A stretch of 31,601 nucleotides of DNA from JAAXTX01 sp035560715 (GTDB taxonomy: Bacteria > Patescibacteriota > Minisyncoccia > Moranbacterales > UBA1568). The DNA lies in contig DATMYW010000067.1 of assembly GCA_035560715.1 (NCBI GenBank), forward strand, positions 1 to 31,601, written 5' to 3'. Of this stretch, positions 18,380-26,390 are shown piece by piece. Position numbers and translations under genes: made by a program. The notes beneath the pieces were generated by a model. The model had not been told where the DNA came from. It made no database searches and saw nothing but the letters and a program-made list of their open reading frames with translations. The stretch's first letter is position 1. Every line of letters begins with the position of its first letter.

Positions 18380-20059
18380 GTGAAGGAATTCGGTCCCACA
18401 GCCCTTTGGAAGGCGCTTTGTTTTCGGGATCGGCTCATCGTTTCTCTCCTCCTGATTTTTCTCGGAGTCGCGTTCCTTGTGTGGATCGGTGCGGGATTTG
18501 TGGCACTGACCAGGGAAGTCCCGAAACATGGCGGTCGATACGTCGAGGGGATCGTCGGCCAACCACGCTATCTCAACCCCATCCTCTCGCAGGCGAACGC
18601 CGCCGATGAGGATCTCGTATCGGTGATCTATTCCGGACTGACCGGATATGATCAGGACGGACGTATCGTGAACCGACTTGCCGAGAAAATCGACGTCTCC
18701 GATGATGGTCTTACGTATGTAGTCACTCTTCGGAATGGGCTGACCTGGCATGACGGGTCTCCGCTTTCCGCTGACGATGTGGCTTTCACAGTCGATTCCA
18801 TTAAGGATCCGGCATATCGGAGTCCGCTGCGTCAGAAATGGCAGGGTGTGGATGTGGAGGTTCGTGATCCGCATACGATCGTATTTATCCTGAAGAAGGC
18901 TTATTTCGGTTTCCCCGAACACCTCACGGTCGGCATACTGCCGAAACATGTCTGGGAGACGGTCGCTCCGGAACGGTTCGCGCTTGCGGATGCCAACCTT
19001 TCGCCGGTCGGGTCCGGTCCATACCGTTTCGTGAACTTTCAGAAGGACGCCCAGGGAAACATCCTTTCCTACGAGCTCCGCGCGTTCCCGGGATATGTCG
19101 GTGGTGAGCCTCATATCGACAAAGTGGCGTTCAGTTTTTATCAGGACGAGGAAACCATGGTCGCCGCCTACGACCGAAAGGAAATCATGGGCATGAGCCC
19201 GTTATCCTCGGAACGCGGAAGTGCCTTCGCCGAGAAAAAAGGGACGCGTGTCCACGGTTTCCATCTCCCGCGTGTCTTCTCGGTATTCTTCAATCCGGTG
19301 AAGAGCGTCCCGCTCGCCTATACGGAAGTCCGTCAAGCGCTTTCCCTGGCGACCGATCGTGATGTGTTGGTCCGTGAAGCGCTTGCCGGTCGCGGTGTGA
19401 CCGCCTCGATGCCGTTTCTTGACTTTATGGAAGGGAATCCGTCGGTATCGTCCATTGGGTTCGATATCGCCGCAGCGAACGGTCTGCTCGATGACAAGGG
19501 CTGGAAAAAAGAGGATGACGGCATCCGATCGAAAGGTCAGGAACGTCTCGCATTCGATCTTCAGGTTCCGGATTGGCCGGAACTCCGCGCCACGGCTGAT
19601 CTTCTCCGCGCGCAGTGGAAGACGATCGGCGCCGATGTCACGGTGAAGGTTATGCCGCTTTCCGAACTGAACCGCGATGTGATCCGACCGAGGGAATACC
19701 AGGCGCTCCTCTACGGTGAGGAGATGGGTGTGAATCCCGATTTCTATTCCTTCTGGCATTCGAGCGAGAAGAATGACCCGGGACTTAATATCGGCATGTT
19801 TGACGACTCGAACGCGGACGATACGTTGCTGTCTCTCCGTGAGGAAACAGATCCGACGAAACGTGACGCGCTTCTTGGGACCTTCCTGGACATCCTCGCT
19901 CAGAAGAATCCGGCAGTCTTCCTTTACAGCCCCGATGTGTTCTATGTCATGTCCGATGCGGTCAAGGGTTTTGATACCCGGAGCGCGAACGGTTCCTCAT
20001 CCAGATTCTCGGATATCGCGAAGTGGTATATCGATACGAAGAGGGTCTTCAATCGTTAG
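18380..20059 (+). CDS. Family 5 extracellular solute-binding protein, membrane anchored
   Basis: This 559-residue protein starts at GTG (18380). One membrane helix (about 18-43, LIVSLLLIFLGVAFLVWIGAG) anchors it and the large domain lies outside. SBP_bac_5 (OppA/DppA/NikA) features are evident: RYVEGIVGQPRYLNPI, SGLTGYDQDGRIVNRLAEK, WHDGSPLSADDVAFTVDSI, SPVGSGPYRFV and VRQALSLATDRD. This family usually captures peptides, nickel or sugars for an ABC importer, but there is no permease or ATPase gene in the window. The lipobox cysteine used in Gram-positives is absent; the helix replaces it. It sits between secG and pgi/pmi. The ligand cannot be inferred. Confidence 0.9.
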   Translation: MKEFGPTALWKALCFRDRLIVSLLLIFLGVAFLVWIGAGFVALTREVPKHGGRYVEGIVGQPRYLNPILSQANAADEDLVSVIYSGLTGYDQDGRIVNRLAEKIDVSDDGLTYVVTLRNGLTWHDGSPLSADDVAFTVDSIKDPAYRSPLRQKWQGVDVEVRDPHTIVFILKKAYFGFPEHLTVGILPKHVWETVAPERFALADANLSPVGSGPYRFVNFQKDAQGNILSYELRAFPGYVGGEPHIDKVAFSFYQDEETMVAAYDRKEIMGMSPLSSERGSAFAEKKGTRVHGFHLPRVFSVFFNPVKSVPLAYTEVRQALSLATDRDVLVREALAGRGVTASMPFLDFMEGNPSVSSIGFDIAAANGLLDDKGWKKEDDGIRSKGQERLAFDLQVPDWPELRATADLLRAQWKTIGADVTVKVMPLSELNRDVIRPREYQALLYGEEMGVNPDFYSFWHSSEKNDPGLNIGMFDDSNADDTLLSLREETDPTKRDALLGTFLDILAQKNPAVFLYSPDVFYVMSDAVKGFDTRSANGSSSRFSDIAKWYIDTKRVFNR

Positions 20060-20095
20060 CCGTTCCGATACGTGTCAATCAAAAAGAACGAACAT

Positions 20096-21121
20096 ATGGA
20101 TACGGAGCAGGATCCCTCAGATTTTCGGCAGATGCTTCTTGAAAGCCCGGATCAGTTCGCGGAAGGAATGCGTCTCGCGGGAGGGATACGGTTTCCCTCG
20201 GACGCAGGCTGCCGTTCGGTGATGATTTCCGGAATGGGCGGTTCGGCACTTCCGGGAAACATCTTCAGAATCTACCTTTCCGATCTTTCCTCGAGAGGAT
20301 TGCTCTCGGAACCGGTTTCCATCTTTCAGAATCGATTCTACGAATTGCCATGGGAGGCGCGGAAGTCGCTGAACGTCTTCGCATCGTATTCGGGAAACAC
20401 GGAAGAGACCATAGCATCGTTTGAGACGGCGATCGCGGAAAAGCTCCCGTCGGTCGGTATCTCGAGCGGAGGAACGATCGAAGAGATGTGCCTGCGGGAG
20501 GGGATTCCGCATATCAAGTTACCGATGCCGTTCCCGAACTTCCAGCCGCGGCTCGGAACGGGATATTTTTTTGGCGCGATGTATCAGCTGCTAGTGAATC
20601 AGGGTCTCGCCCCCGATATGCGCGTGGAGATTGAGGAAGGTGCAGCCTATCTGCGATCACGGCTTGAGGCCCTTGAAGAGGCGGGAAAGGCGCTGGCGGC
20701 GAAATGTGAGGGGAAGACGCCGGTCGTCTATGCCTCGCCACGGTACAAGTCCGTCGCGATGGTCTGGAAGATCAAGTTCAACGAGAACTCGAAATCGACG
20801 GCGTTCTGGAACTTCTTTCCCGAACTCAATCACAACGAAATGGTCGGGTATACGCTTCCGCAGGGACCGTTCCAGGTCATCATGCTTCGGGATTCCGAAG
20901 ACCATCCGAAGAACCTGAAGCGTTACGAGGTGACGGCCGGATTATTGCGTGAACAAGGCGTTTCCGTGGAAATACTTGACATGGAAGGAGAAAACGTGTT
21001 TAATAGGGTATTCTCATCTCTTCTTCTGGCGGACTTCGCTTCCTATCATCTGGCACTGGCATACGGCATCGATCCGACGCCGGTCGTCATGGTGGAGAAG
21101 CTGAAAAAGATGCTAGTATAG
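20096..21121 (+). CDS. Bifunctional phosphoglucose/phosphomannose isomerase
   Basis: This SIS-domain enzyme interconverts glucose-6-P or mannose-6-P with fructose-6-P. Visible motifs: MISGMGGSALPGNI (first SIS domain), FASYSGNTEETIAS (phosphate-binding Ser/Thr), SSGGTIEEM, and in the second SIS domain NENSKSTAFWNFFPELNHNEMVG, where the Glu and His of PELNHNE match the catalytic residues of archaeal and bacterial PGI/PMI. Length from this ATG is 341; a GTG at 20072 would give 349. Neither has a clear Shine-Dalgarno sequence, and I prefer ATG. The solute-binding protein gene ends 36 bp upstream. Together with the phosphomannomutase at 28302 it covers fructose-6-P to mannose-1-P, the precursor route for glycans. 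Confidence 0.92.
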   Translation: MDTEQDPSDFRQMLLESPDQFAEGMRLAGGIRFPSDAGCRSVMISGMGGSALPGNIFRIYLSDLSSRGLLSEPVSIFQNRFYELPWEARKSLNVFASYSGNTEETIASFETAIAEKLPSVGISSGGTIEEMCLREGIPHIKLPMPFPNFQPRLGTGYFFGAMYQLLVNQGLAPDMRVEIEEGAAYLRSRLEALEEAGKALAAKCEGKTPVVYASPRYKSVAMVWKIKFNENSKSTAFWNFFPELNHNEMVGYTLPQGPFQVIMLRDSEDHPKNLKRYEVTAGLLREQGVSVEILDMEGENVFNRVFSSLLLADFASYHLALAYGIDPTPVVMVEKLKKMLV

Positions 21122-21139
21122 AGGAAGAAATCGTTTCAT

Positions 21140-21158
21140 TGACCGAAGGTCATTGCTT
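21140..21158 (+). terminator. Weak terminator after pgi/pmi
   Basis: TGACC (21140-21144), loop GAA, GGTCA (21148-21152), followed by TTGCTTTTT. The stem is short. Confidence 0.35.
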
Positions 21159-21212
21159 TTTGCATGAGACAATTGGGCCATTGAACAATGTTACAGTAGA
21201 GCACTAAAATTT

Positions 21213-21296
<84 letters not shown>

Positions 21297-21490
21297 CAAT
21301 GACGGTCGTATTCATGCTTTCATCCGGGTTATACCCGCGGTCGAAGGGAGAGCGATGAATATGATTCTTTACGGCTTTGACGGTTGAGCGCGGCACCGCG
21401 TTCCCGGATGGTCGAACGAAAATCTGTCAGTAACAAATCGTAGGGATCCGTTTTTTGACGGTTCCCGAAATTAAGTCGAATACATAACGT

Positions 21491-23716
21491 ATGAACGAAT
21501 TCAATTCAGCCGGCGGAAACAGCACTGTTTCCGGCGGCAACAATACCACCGGAAGCCTTTCCGGCGGGAACAGGCGTCGATTTCCGCGTCGCGGAGGGCG
21601 TAAGCCGATGCCTCAAGCCGGTGCGATTCCCGTCCCTTCGCGGGACGGGGAGCGGAAAACCGTTTCGGGCAGGGATATCCTGTCTTCGGGACTCAAGGAT
21701 GCGCTCACGCTCGGTTCCTTCGAGGGGATGGTCGCACGTAGTCAGGCCTATAAGTCCGAACCGCAAAACCACGTCCCGGCAAAGGATGGCGATGCGAAGC
21801 GAGGTCTCGCACGGCATCACGGTCGGCATCGTCCGGCCGGACAGCAGGCTCAGTCGATCCAACAGTCGAAAGTCGCGGTTCCCGGAAAAACGGCTGTTCC
21901 GAAGCCGGAGGCCGGAAAGACCGGACCGAAGAAGTCGTCTCGTAAGCCTTCGGGCGGGCGAGGCGGACGTCGCCCGCAGTTCCCAACGAAGATCGAACTC
22001 GCGACCACCAAGGGTGGGAATATCGCGAACGATCTGCCGCCGGCCGGAAAGCACCTTCGTATCATTCCCTTAGGCGGTCAGGAGGAGGTGGGACGCAATA
22101 TGACCGTCTTCGAATACGGTGACGATATCGTCATCGTCGACATGGGCGTGCAGTGGCCGGAAGAGGATATGCCGGGCGTGGACTATATCGTCCCGAACGT
22201 GAACTATCTGAAGGGCAAGGAGAAGCGGATTCGCGGCGTGATCTTCACGCACGGACACCTTGACCACATCGGCGGGGCTCCGATTCTCCTCAAGCAGCTC
22301 GGGTATCCGTCGGTCATCGGCCGCGACTTTACCCTGGCGCTCGTCAAGCACAAGGTTGAGGATCACGAACAGGGGGCGGCGTCGCGCCTCAAGATGATCC
22401 GTATCGCGAGTACGAACGACACGATCCGTCTCGGCGCGTTCGAGGTCCGGTTCTTCGATGTCGAGCATTCCATCATGGACGCGATCGGTATCGCGCTCCT
22501 GACTCCGGCCGGTTCCGTCATCCACATGGGTGACTGGACCATCGCGAACGACCGTATCGAGGGCGAGGACATCTCCTACAAGCATCTCGCGAACCTTCCG
22601 CGTCCGACCATCCTCATGCTTGAGAGTCTCGGTGCGACCAAGAAGGGACTTCCGCCGTCGGAGCGCGAGGTGCACGAGAACTTCCAGGCCATCCTTTCCA
22701 AGGCGCCCGGACGCGTCATCATCGGCACGTTCGCGTCGCAGATACGTCGCGTGGCCTACCTCCTCGAGTACGCGGAGCGGCTCGGTAAGCGCGTCGCGCT
22801 CATGGGCTACAGTATGAAGATGAACGTCGAGACCGCCAAGGAACTCGGCTATATCAGGACCAAGAAAGAGACCCTGATTTCGATCAACGACATCCACAAG
22901 TATCCGGACAACCAGATAGTGGTGATCTGTACCGGGGCGCAGGGCGAGTCCAATGCCGCCCTGGCGCGTATCGTTACCGACAATGACAAGAACGTGAAAC
23001 TCCAGAAGAAGGACACGATCGTGTTCTCCTCGTCGGTCATCCCCGGCAATGAGCGCTCCATCCAGCGTCTCAAGGACAACCTGTACCGCAAGTGCGACAA
23101 TGTGATCCATAGCGACATCATGGACGTGCACATCGGCGGCCACTCGACCGCGCAGGGTATAGAAGAGATGATCCGTCAGGTTCAGCCGACCTTTTTCCTC
23201 CCGGTTTACGCGAACCACTACTTCCTCAAGGAGGCGGCAAAGATCGCGTTCCGGATCGGTATGCCCGAGAAGAACGTTTTCGTGCTCGACAACGGCCATG
23301 TCCTGGAGTTCGACGAGCACGGGGAGGCCAAGATCCTGCCGAAGAAGGTCGACTCGAGCTATGTCTTTATCGACGGACTCGGCGTGGGCGACGTGGGCAA
23401 CGTGGTCCTTCGTGACCGCCAGATGCTCGCCGCGGACGGCATGGTGGTCATCACCGTCGTGCTCAATTCCAAGTCCAAGGAAATCATCGGCAGCGTCCAG
23501 ATCACCTCGCGCGGATTCATCCACGTGAAGGAGAACTTCGATCTCGTGAACGAGACGAAGCGCAAGGTTCAGAAGGTCGTGAAGGACAACACCTCCAAGG
23601 AGACGTCCGTCGACTGGGACCTTATCCGGAACCAGATCCGCGACGTGGTCGGCCAGTTCCTCTTCACCAAGACGGAACGCCGCCCGATGGTCCTGCCGGT
23701 CGTCATCGAGGTGTAA
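21491..23716 (+). CDS. rnj: Ribonuclease J with long basic N-terminal extension
   Basis: This metallo-beta-lactamase/beta-CASP RNase has 5'-3' exonuclease and endonuclease activity in mRNA decay and rRNA maturation. The core starts near residue 188 (LRIIPLGGQEEVGRNM). The zinc motif HGHLDH is at 254-259, with further ligands in FDVEHSI and MGDWTI. IIGTFASQIRRV and GAQGESNAALARI are beta-CASP motifs, and VHIGGHSTAQGIEEM carries the late His. A C-terminal domain closes the protein. Residues 1-187 are low complexity: Gly/Asn-rich at first, then Arg/Lys/Pro/Gln-rich (RRRFPRRGGRK; KSSRKPSGGRGGRR), probably disordered and RNA-binding. Total length 741 compares with about 555 for Bacillus RNase J1. 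A hairpin terminator follows. Confidence 0.95.
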   Translation: MNEFNSAGGNSTVSGGNNTTGSLSGGNRRRFPRRGGRKPMPQAGAIPVPSRDGERKTVSGRDILSSGLKDALTLGSFEGMVARSQAYKSEPQNHVPAKDGDAKRGLARHHGRHRPAGQQAQSIQQSKVAVPGKTAVPKPEAGKTGPKKSSRKPSGGRGGRRPQFPTKIELATTKGGNIANDLPPAGKHLRIIPLGGQEEVGRNMTVFEYGDDIVIVDMGVQWPEEDMPGVDYIVPNVNYLKGKEKRIRGVIFTHGHLDHIGGAPILLKQLGYPSVIGRDFTLALVKHKVEDHEQGAASRLKMIRIASTNDTIRLGAFEVRFFDVEHSIMDAIGIALLTPAGSVIHMGDWTIANDRIEGEDISYKHLANLPRPTILMLESLGATKKGLPPSEREVHENFQAILSKAPGRVIIGTFASQIRRVAYLLEYAERLGKRVALMGYSMKMNVETAKELGYIRTKKETLISINDIHKYPDNQIVVICTGAQGESNAALARIVTDNDKNVKLQKKDTIVFSSSVIPGNERSIQRLKDNLYRKCDNVIHSDIMDVHIGGHSTAQGIEEMIRQVQPTFFLPVYANHYFLKEAAKIAFRIGMPEKNVFVLDNGHVLEFDEHGEAKILPKKVDSSYVFIDGLGVGDVGNVVLRDRQMLAADGMVVITVVLNSKSKEIIGSVQITSRGFIHVKENFDLVNETKRKVQKVVKDNTSKETSVDWDLIRNQIRDVVGQFLFTKTERRPMVLPVVIEV

Positions 23717-23791
23717 CGACTTCCGGTCTGGTCGTGTGTTCACTGGATGGGAATCGTCTGTCCGGTATCTGTCTATGACCGAAAGATCGTC

Positions 23792-23821
23792 GAAAGGACT
23801 CTCTGAAAGGGGAGTCCTTTC
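23792..23821 (+). terminator. Terminator of rnj
   Basis: GAAAGGACTC (23792-23801) and GAGTCCTTTC (23812-23821) form a 10-bp stem followed by GTGTTT. The T-tract is short. Confidence 0.7.
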
Positions 23822-23881
23822 GTGTTTATCAGGGTGATGAACTACCTCGTAGCGAAGCTGCGGGGTATCCGTCATGACTCA

Positions 23882-23907
23882 GTCATCCCGGGCTTGACTC
23901 GGGATCC
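23882..23907. repeat. REP-like palindromic sequence
   Basis: GTCATCCCGGGCTTGACTCG followed by GGATCCAG contains the arms ATCCCGGG and CTCGGGAT (with mismatch) around CTTGA. Similar palindromes (TCATCCCGG...CCGGGATCCAG) are common intergenic repeats in bacterial genomes. Confidence 0.45.
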
Positions 23908-23965
23908 AGCCCCTGTTTCACGGTGACTTATCCCTAGCAGAACTGCAGGTATAGGAACTAATAGA

Positions 23966-23999
23966 AAATAAAAAAGCCCGTAGCGTTTGGCGCCACGGG
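23966..23999 (-). terminator. Terminator of the cation diffusion facilitator gene
   Basis: On the minus strand CCCGTGGCG pairs with CGCTACGGG (one wobble pair) around CCAAA, followed by CTTTTTTATTTT. Confidence 0.88.
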
Positions 24000-24021
24000 G
24001 TTATTGTTGTTAGGTGATTGT

Positions 24022-25038
24022 CTACGCGATCTTGTCGCTGTGGATGCCGTTACCGGCGATCTCGATCTTGAGGACCGCGAGTTCCTTTACCTTTTCGGTC
24101 ACCTGGCGCTTGATGAAGTCGACGATGTCGCCGATAAGGGCGGGGATTTCCGAGGCTTCGATGCAGGCGTTACTGTTCATGATGCGGTCATGAGCGCGCC
24201 GATAGGCATCGCCATTGATACGGATCTCGACCTTGGCACGGTATTTGTCTATGTCCATGAGTGATGACTGCATCTCGACGATTTCTTGGACGTACCCGGT
24301 TTCAAGGATAGCTGTCTCGACCTTCCGTTGGAGATCTTCTGGCATTGCTTGTTCGGTGAGGTACTGACCGTTTATCCGGATGAGCATGACGGCGAGGGCG
24401 CCGAGCATGAGTCCGATAATGATCGAGCAGGCCGCGTCGAACATATAGCTGCCAGTAAGGGAAGTTATGCCTATGCTGATTCCTGCCAGGAGAAGCCCGA
24501 TGAGTGCCGCACTGTCTTCGAAAAGAACTGCGAGCAGGGTCGGATTTCCGGATTGCAGCGCTTGCGCGAGCGAATAACCTTCATGCTTGAGCTCCTGAAC
24601 CGCGGTTCGGAATGACCAGCCTTCAATCAATACGGAAATACCAAGAATCACATAGGCGGTCGCGTTGATGTGGGGTACTTCTTTGTCAATGAGCGCGACG
24701 ATACCGTGATACACGGTGACACCGGCGCCGACGAAGAAGATGCCGCATGCCGAGATGAGTCCCCAGAGAAAACGGTTCTGCCCATACCCGTAGTTGTAGC
24801 GGGCGTCAGCCTTCCGTTCCGAGGATTTCACTCCGACGATGAGTAGAGCCTGATTCGCGGTGTCGGCGACGCTGTGGACGCCTTCCGCGAACAATGCTCC
24901 TGAGCCGGTGATCGACGCGCCGATGAACTTGGCGATCGTCACGATGAGGTTTCCCAGGACCGCGACGAACACAGTCTTGTTCCTCATGATGAACTGCCAG
25001 GGCGTTTCCTGGGCTGTGGTTGCCGATGTGGTATTCAA
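24022..25038 (-). CDS. Cation diffusion facilitator (ZnT9-like)
   Basis: This membrane transporter of the CDF family usually exports zinc or similar divalent cations in exchange for protons. The 338-residue protein has six membrane helices and a cytoplasmic C-terminal domain (about 225-338). Metal-site residues are His55 and Asp59 (AEGVHSVADTANQ), with FEDSAA (Glu174, Asp175) and Asp201 in the later helices. YNYGYGQNRF, GIFFVGAGVTVYHG and VLFEDSAALIGLLLA resemble the SLC30A9/ZnT9 subgroup more than classical ZitB or FieF. The start is TTG at 25038, chosen because a full AAGGAGG Shine-Dalgarno (25043-25049) lies 4 nt upstream, one of the few in this window. It has its own promoter and terminator. 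Confidence 0.92.
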   Translation of the reverse strand: MNTTSATTAQETPWQFIMRNKTVFVAVLGNLIVTIAKFIGASITGSGALFAEGVHSVADTANQALLIVGVKSSERKADARYNYGYGQNRFLWGLISACGIFFVGAGVTVYHGIVALIDKEVPHINATAYVILGISVLIEGWSFRTAVQELKHEGYSLAQALQSGNPTLLAVLFEDSAALIGLLLAGISIGITSLTGSYMFDAACSIIIGLMLGALAVMLIRINGQYLTEQAMPEDLQRKVETAILETGYVQEIVEMQSSLMDIDKYRAKVEIRINGDAYRRAHDRIMNSNACIEASEIPALIGDIVDFIKRQVTEKVKELAVLKIEIAGNGIHSDKIA

Positions 25039-25042
25039 GATG

Positions 25043-25049
25043 CCTCCTT
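25043..25049 (-). promoter_or_regulatory. Ribosome binding site deciding a TTG start
   Basis: AAGGAGG on the minus strand, 4 nt before TTG at 25038. It fixes an unusual start codon; the next ATG lies 18 codons inside. Confidence 0.85.
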
Positions 25050-25092
25050 GTTTGGATGTTATAGAATTGTGAATGTTCGATACGAACCTTCC

Positions 25093-25120
25093 TTTATAGC
25101 ATAAAAATACTCTCTGTCAA
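25093..25120 (-). promoter_or_regulatory. Promoter of the cation diffusion facilitator gene
   Basis: On the minus strand TTGACA (25115-25120), 16-nt spacer, TATAAA (25093-25098). Confidence 0.85.
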
Positions 25121-25146
25121 TATTTTATGTGTGGAATTATAGCCTA

Positions 25147-25175
25147 TTCTCGTCATTTCTTGGCTATGCTACAAT
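25147..25175 (+). promoter_or_regulatory. trpS promoter (extended -10)
   Basis: TTCTCG (25147-25152), 17-nt spacer, TACAAT (25170-25175) preceded by TGC, an extended -10. The leader is about 33 nt and carries a small hairpin, ATCGG (25191-25195) with CCGAT (25204-25208), followed by T residues just before the ATG. Confidence 0.6.
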
Positions 25176-25214
25176 GCTAGAGTGTTCAGCATCGGGTGAC
25201 TAACCGATTTTTCT

Positions 25215-26312
25215 ATGAAACAGCGCATCTTTTCGGGCATACAGCCGTCGGGGGACCTGCATATCGGGAACTATCTGGGCGCTATCAAACAGTGGGTCGG
25301 GCTCCAGGACGAGTACGAGTCCATATTCTGTGTGGTGGACATGCATGCGATAACCGTGCCGCAGGACCCGGAAACCCTCCGGAAAAAGACGCTCGAGATA
25401 GCGAAGATCTACCTCGCGGCGGGCATCGACCCGGCCAAATCCTCACTCTTCATCCAGTCGCATGTTCCCGAGCATGCCGAGCTCGCGTGGCTTCTCAATA
25501 CGATCGCGAAGAACGGCGACCTGACGAAAATGACGCAGTTCAAGGATAAGAGCGGGATAGCTGAGATAGAGGAACGACCGCAGCAATTAGAAAATGATAT
25601 CGCGTCCGGAAAGAGAGATGGCGATGTTGCTGATATCATAAACACATATAATAAGGCTAATCAGGAATGGAAGGAAAAGTATAATTCGATAGGTGTAGGC
25701 CTCTTCGACTATCCTGTTCTCATGGCGGCGGATATATTGCTCTATGACACGCAGGTAGTGCCGGTAGGGGATGATCAGGTTCAGCATATAGAACTGACCC
25801 GGACCCTGGCGCGGCGGTTCAATGACCGGTTCGGCGAGACCTTCCGTATCCCGGAAGCACGTATCATGAAGGAAGGCGCGCGCATCATGGGGCTCGACGA
25901 CCCGACGAAGAAGATGTCCAAGTCGGCGACGAGCGCATACAATGCGATCGCGCTTTCGGACGATGCGGAGACGGTCCGAAGGAAAATCAAGAAGGCCGTG
26001 ACCGACAGCGGGTCGGAAATCGTGTATGCTGACGACAAGCCGGCGCTCAGGAACCTCATCAATATCTACACACTCCTGTCCGGCATTGCTATTCCGGATA
26101 TCGAGGCGAAGTACTCGGGCAAGGGGTATGGTGATTTCAAAGCCGATCTGGCCGAGGTCGTCGTCGACTTCCTGGCGCCGTTCCAGGAAAAGATGGCGGG
26201 ACTCTCCGACGAGGAGTCGCTTCGCATCCTCCGCGAGGGCGCGGACCGCATCCGTCCGCTCGCGGCTGCTAAACTTCGCGAGGCCAAGGAACGGGTCGGG
26301 TTCCTGATTTAG
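25215..26312 (+). CDS. trpS: Tryptophanyl-tRNA synthetase with an inserted segment
   Basis: This class I synthetase charges tRNA-Trp. The class signatures are HIGN (16-19, in GDLHIGNYLGAIKQWV) and KMSKS (233-237). QFKDKS (108-113), GLFDYPVLMAADILLY and VPVGDDQVQHIELTR closely match bacterial TrpRS. The length is 365, about 37 more than the Bacillus/Geobacillus enzyme. The excess is between KDKS and GLFDYP, where about 44 extra residues (114-157) are encoded by AT-richer DNA with ATA, TTA, AGA and ACA codons that are rarer in the flanks. No Shine-Dalgarno sequence is visible. A JAMM-like gene follows closely and may be cotranscribed. Confidence 0.95.
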   Translation: MKQRIFSGIQPSGDLHIGNYLGAIKQWVGLQDEYESIFCVVDMHAITVPQDPETLRKKTLEIAKIYLAAGIDPAKSSLFIQSHVPEHAELAWLLNTIAKNGDLTKMTQFKDKSGIAEIEERPQQLENDIASGKRDGDVADIINTYNKANQEWKEKYNSIGVGLFDYPVLMAADILLYDTQVVPVGDDQVQHIELTRTLARRFNDRFGETFRIPEARIMKEGARIMGLDDPTKKMSKSATSAYNAIALSDDAETVRRKIKKAVTDSGSEIVYADDKPALRNLINIYTLLSGIAIPDIEAKYSGKGYGDFKADLAEVVVDFLAPFQEKMAGLSDEESLRILREGADRIRPLAAAKLREAKERVGFLI

Positions 26313-26390
26313 GACGCGCGTATGACTTTCGAACATTCGTCGATGCATGTGTCGCGACTCGGCGACATGGAAAATGAAGAAGGGAGGGAG

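Larger units (their letters stand above)
23717..24021. other. Intergenic region between convergent genes
   Basis: It contains the rnj terminator, a REP-like palindrome (23882-23907) and the minus-strand terminator of the cation transporter gene. No gene is seen. Confidence 0.5.

Noticed and set aside
21181..21210. Promoter TTGAAC-N18-TAAAAT for tRNA-Leu
   Set aside because: The -10 ends only two bases before the tRNA 5' end, so transcription would start inside the tRNA.
22070..23875. 601-codon open frame antisense to rnj
   Set aside because: It is the complement of a GC-rich, strongly conserved gene, and its translation is a low-information Asp/His/Arg/Val-rich sequence. No domain is recognised, and the sense frame is unmistakably RNase J.
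25554..25685. Intein in TrpRS
   Set aside because: Only about 44 residues, without Cys/Ser at the junction or His-Asn at the end, so far below the size of a splicing domain.
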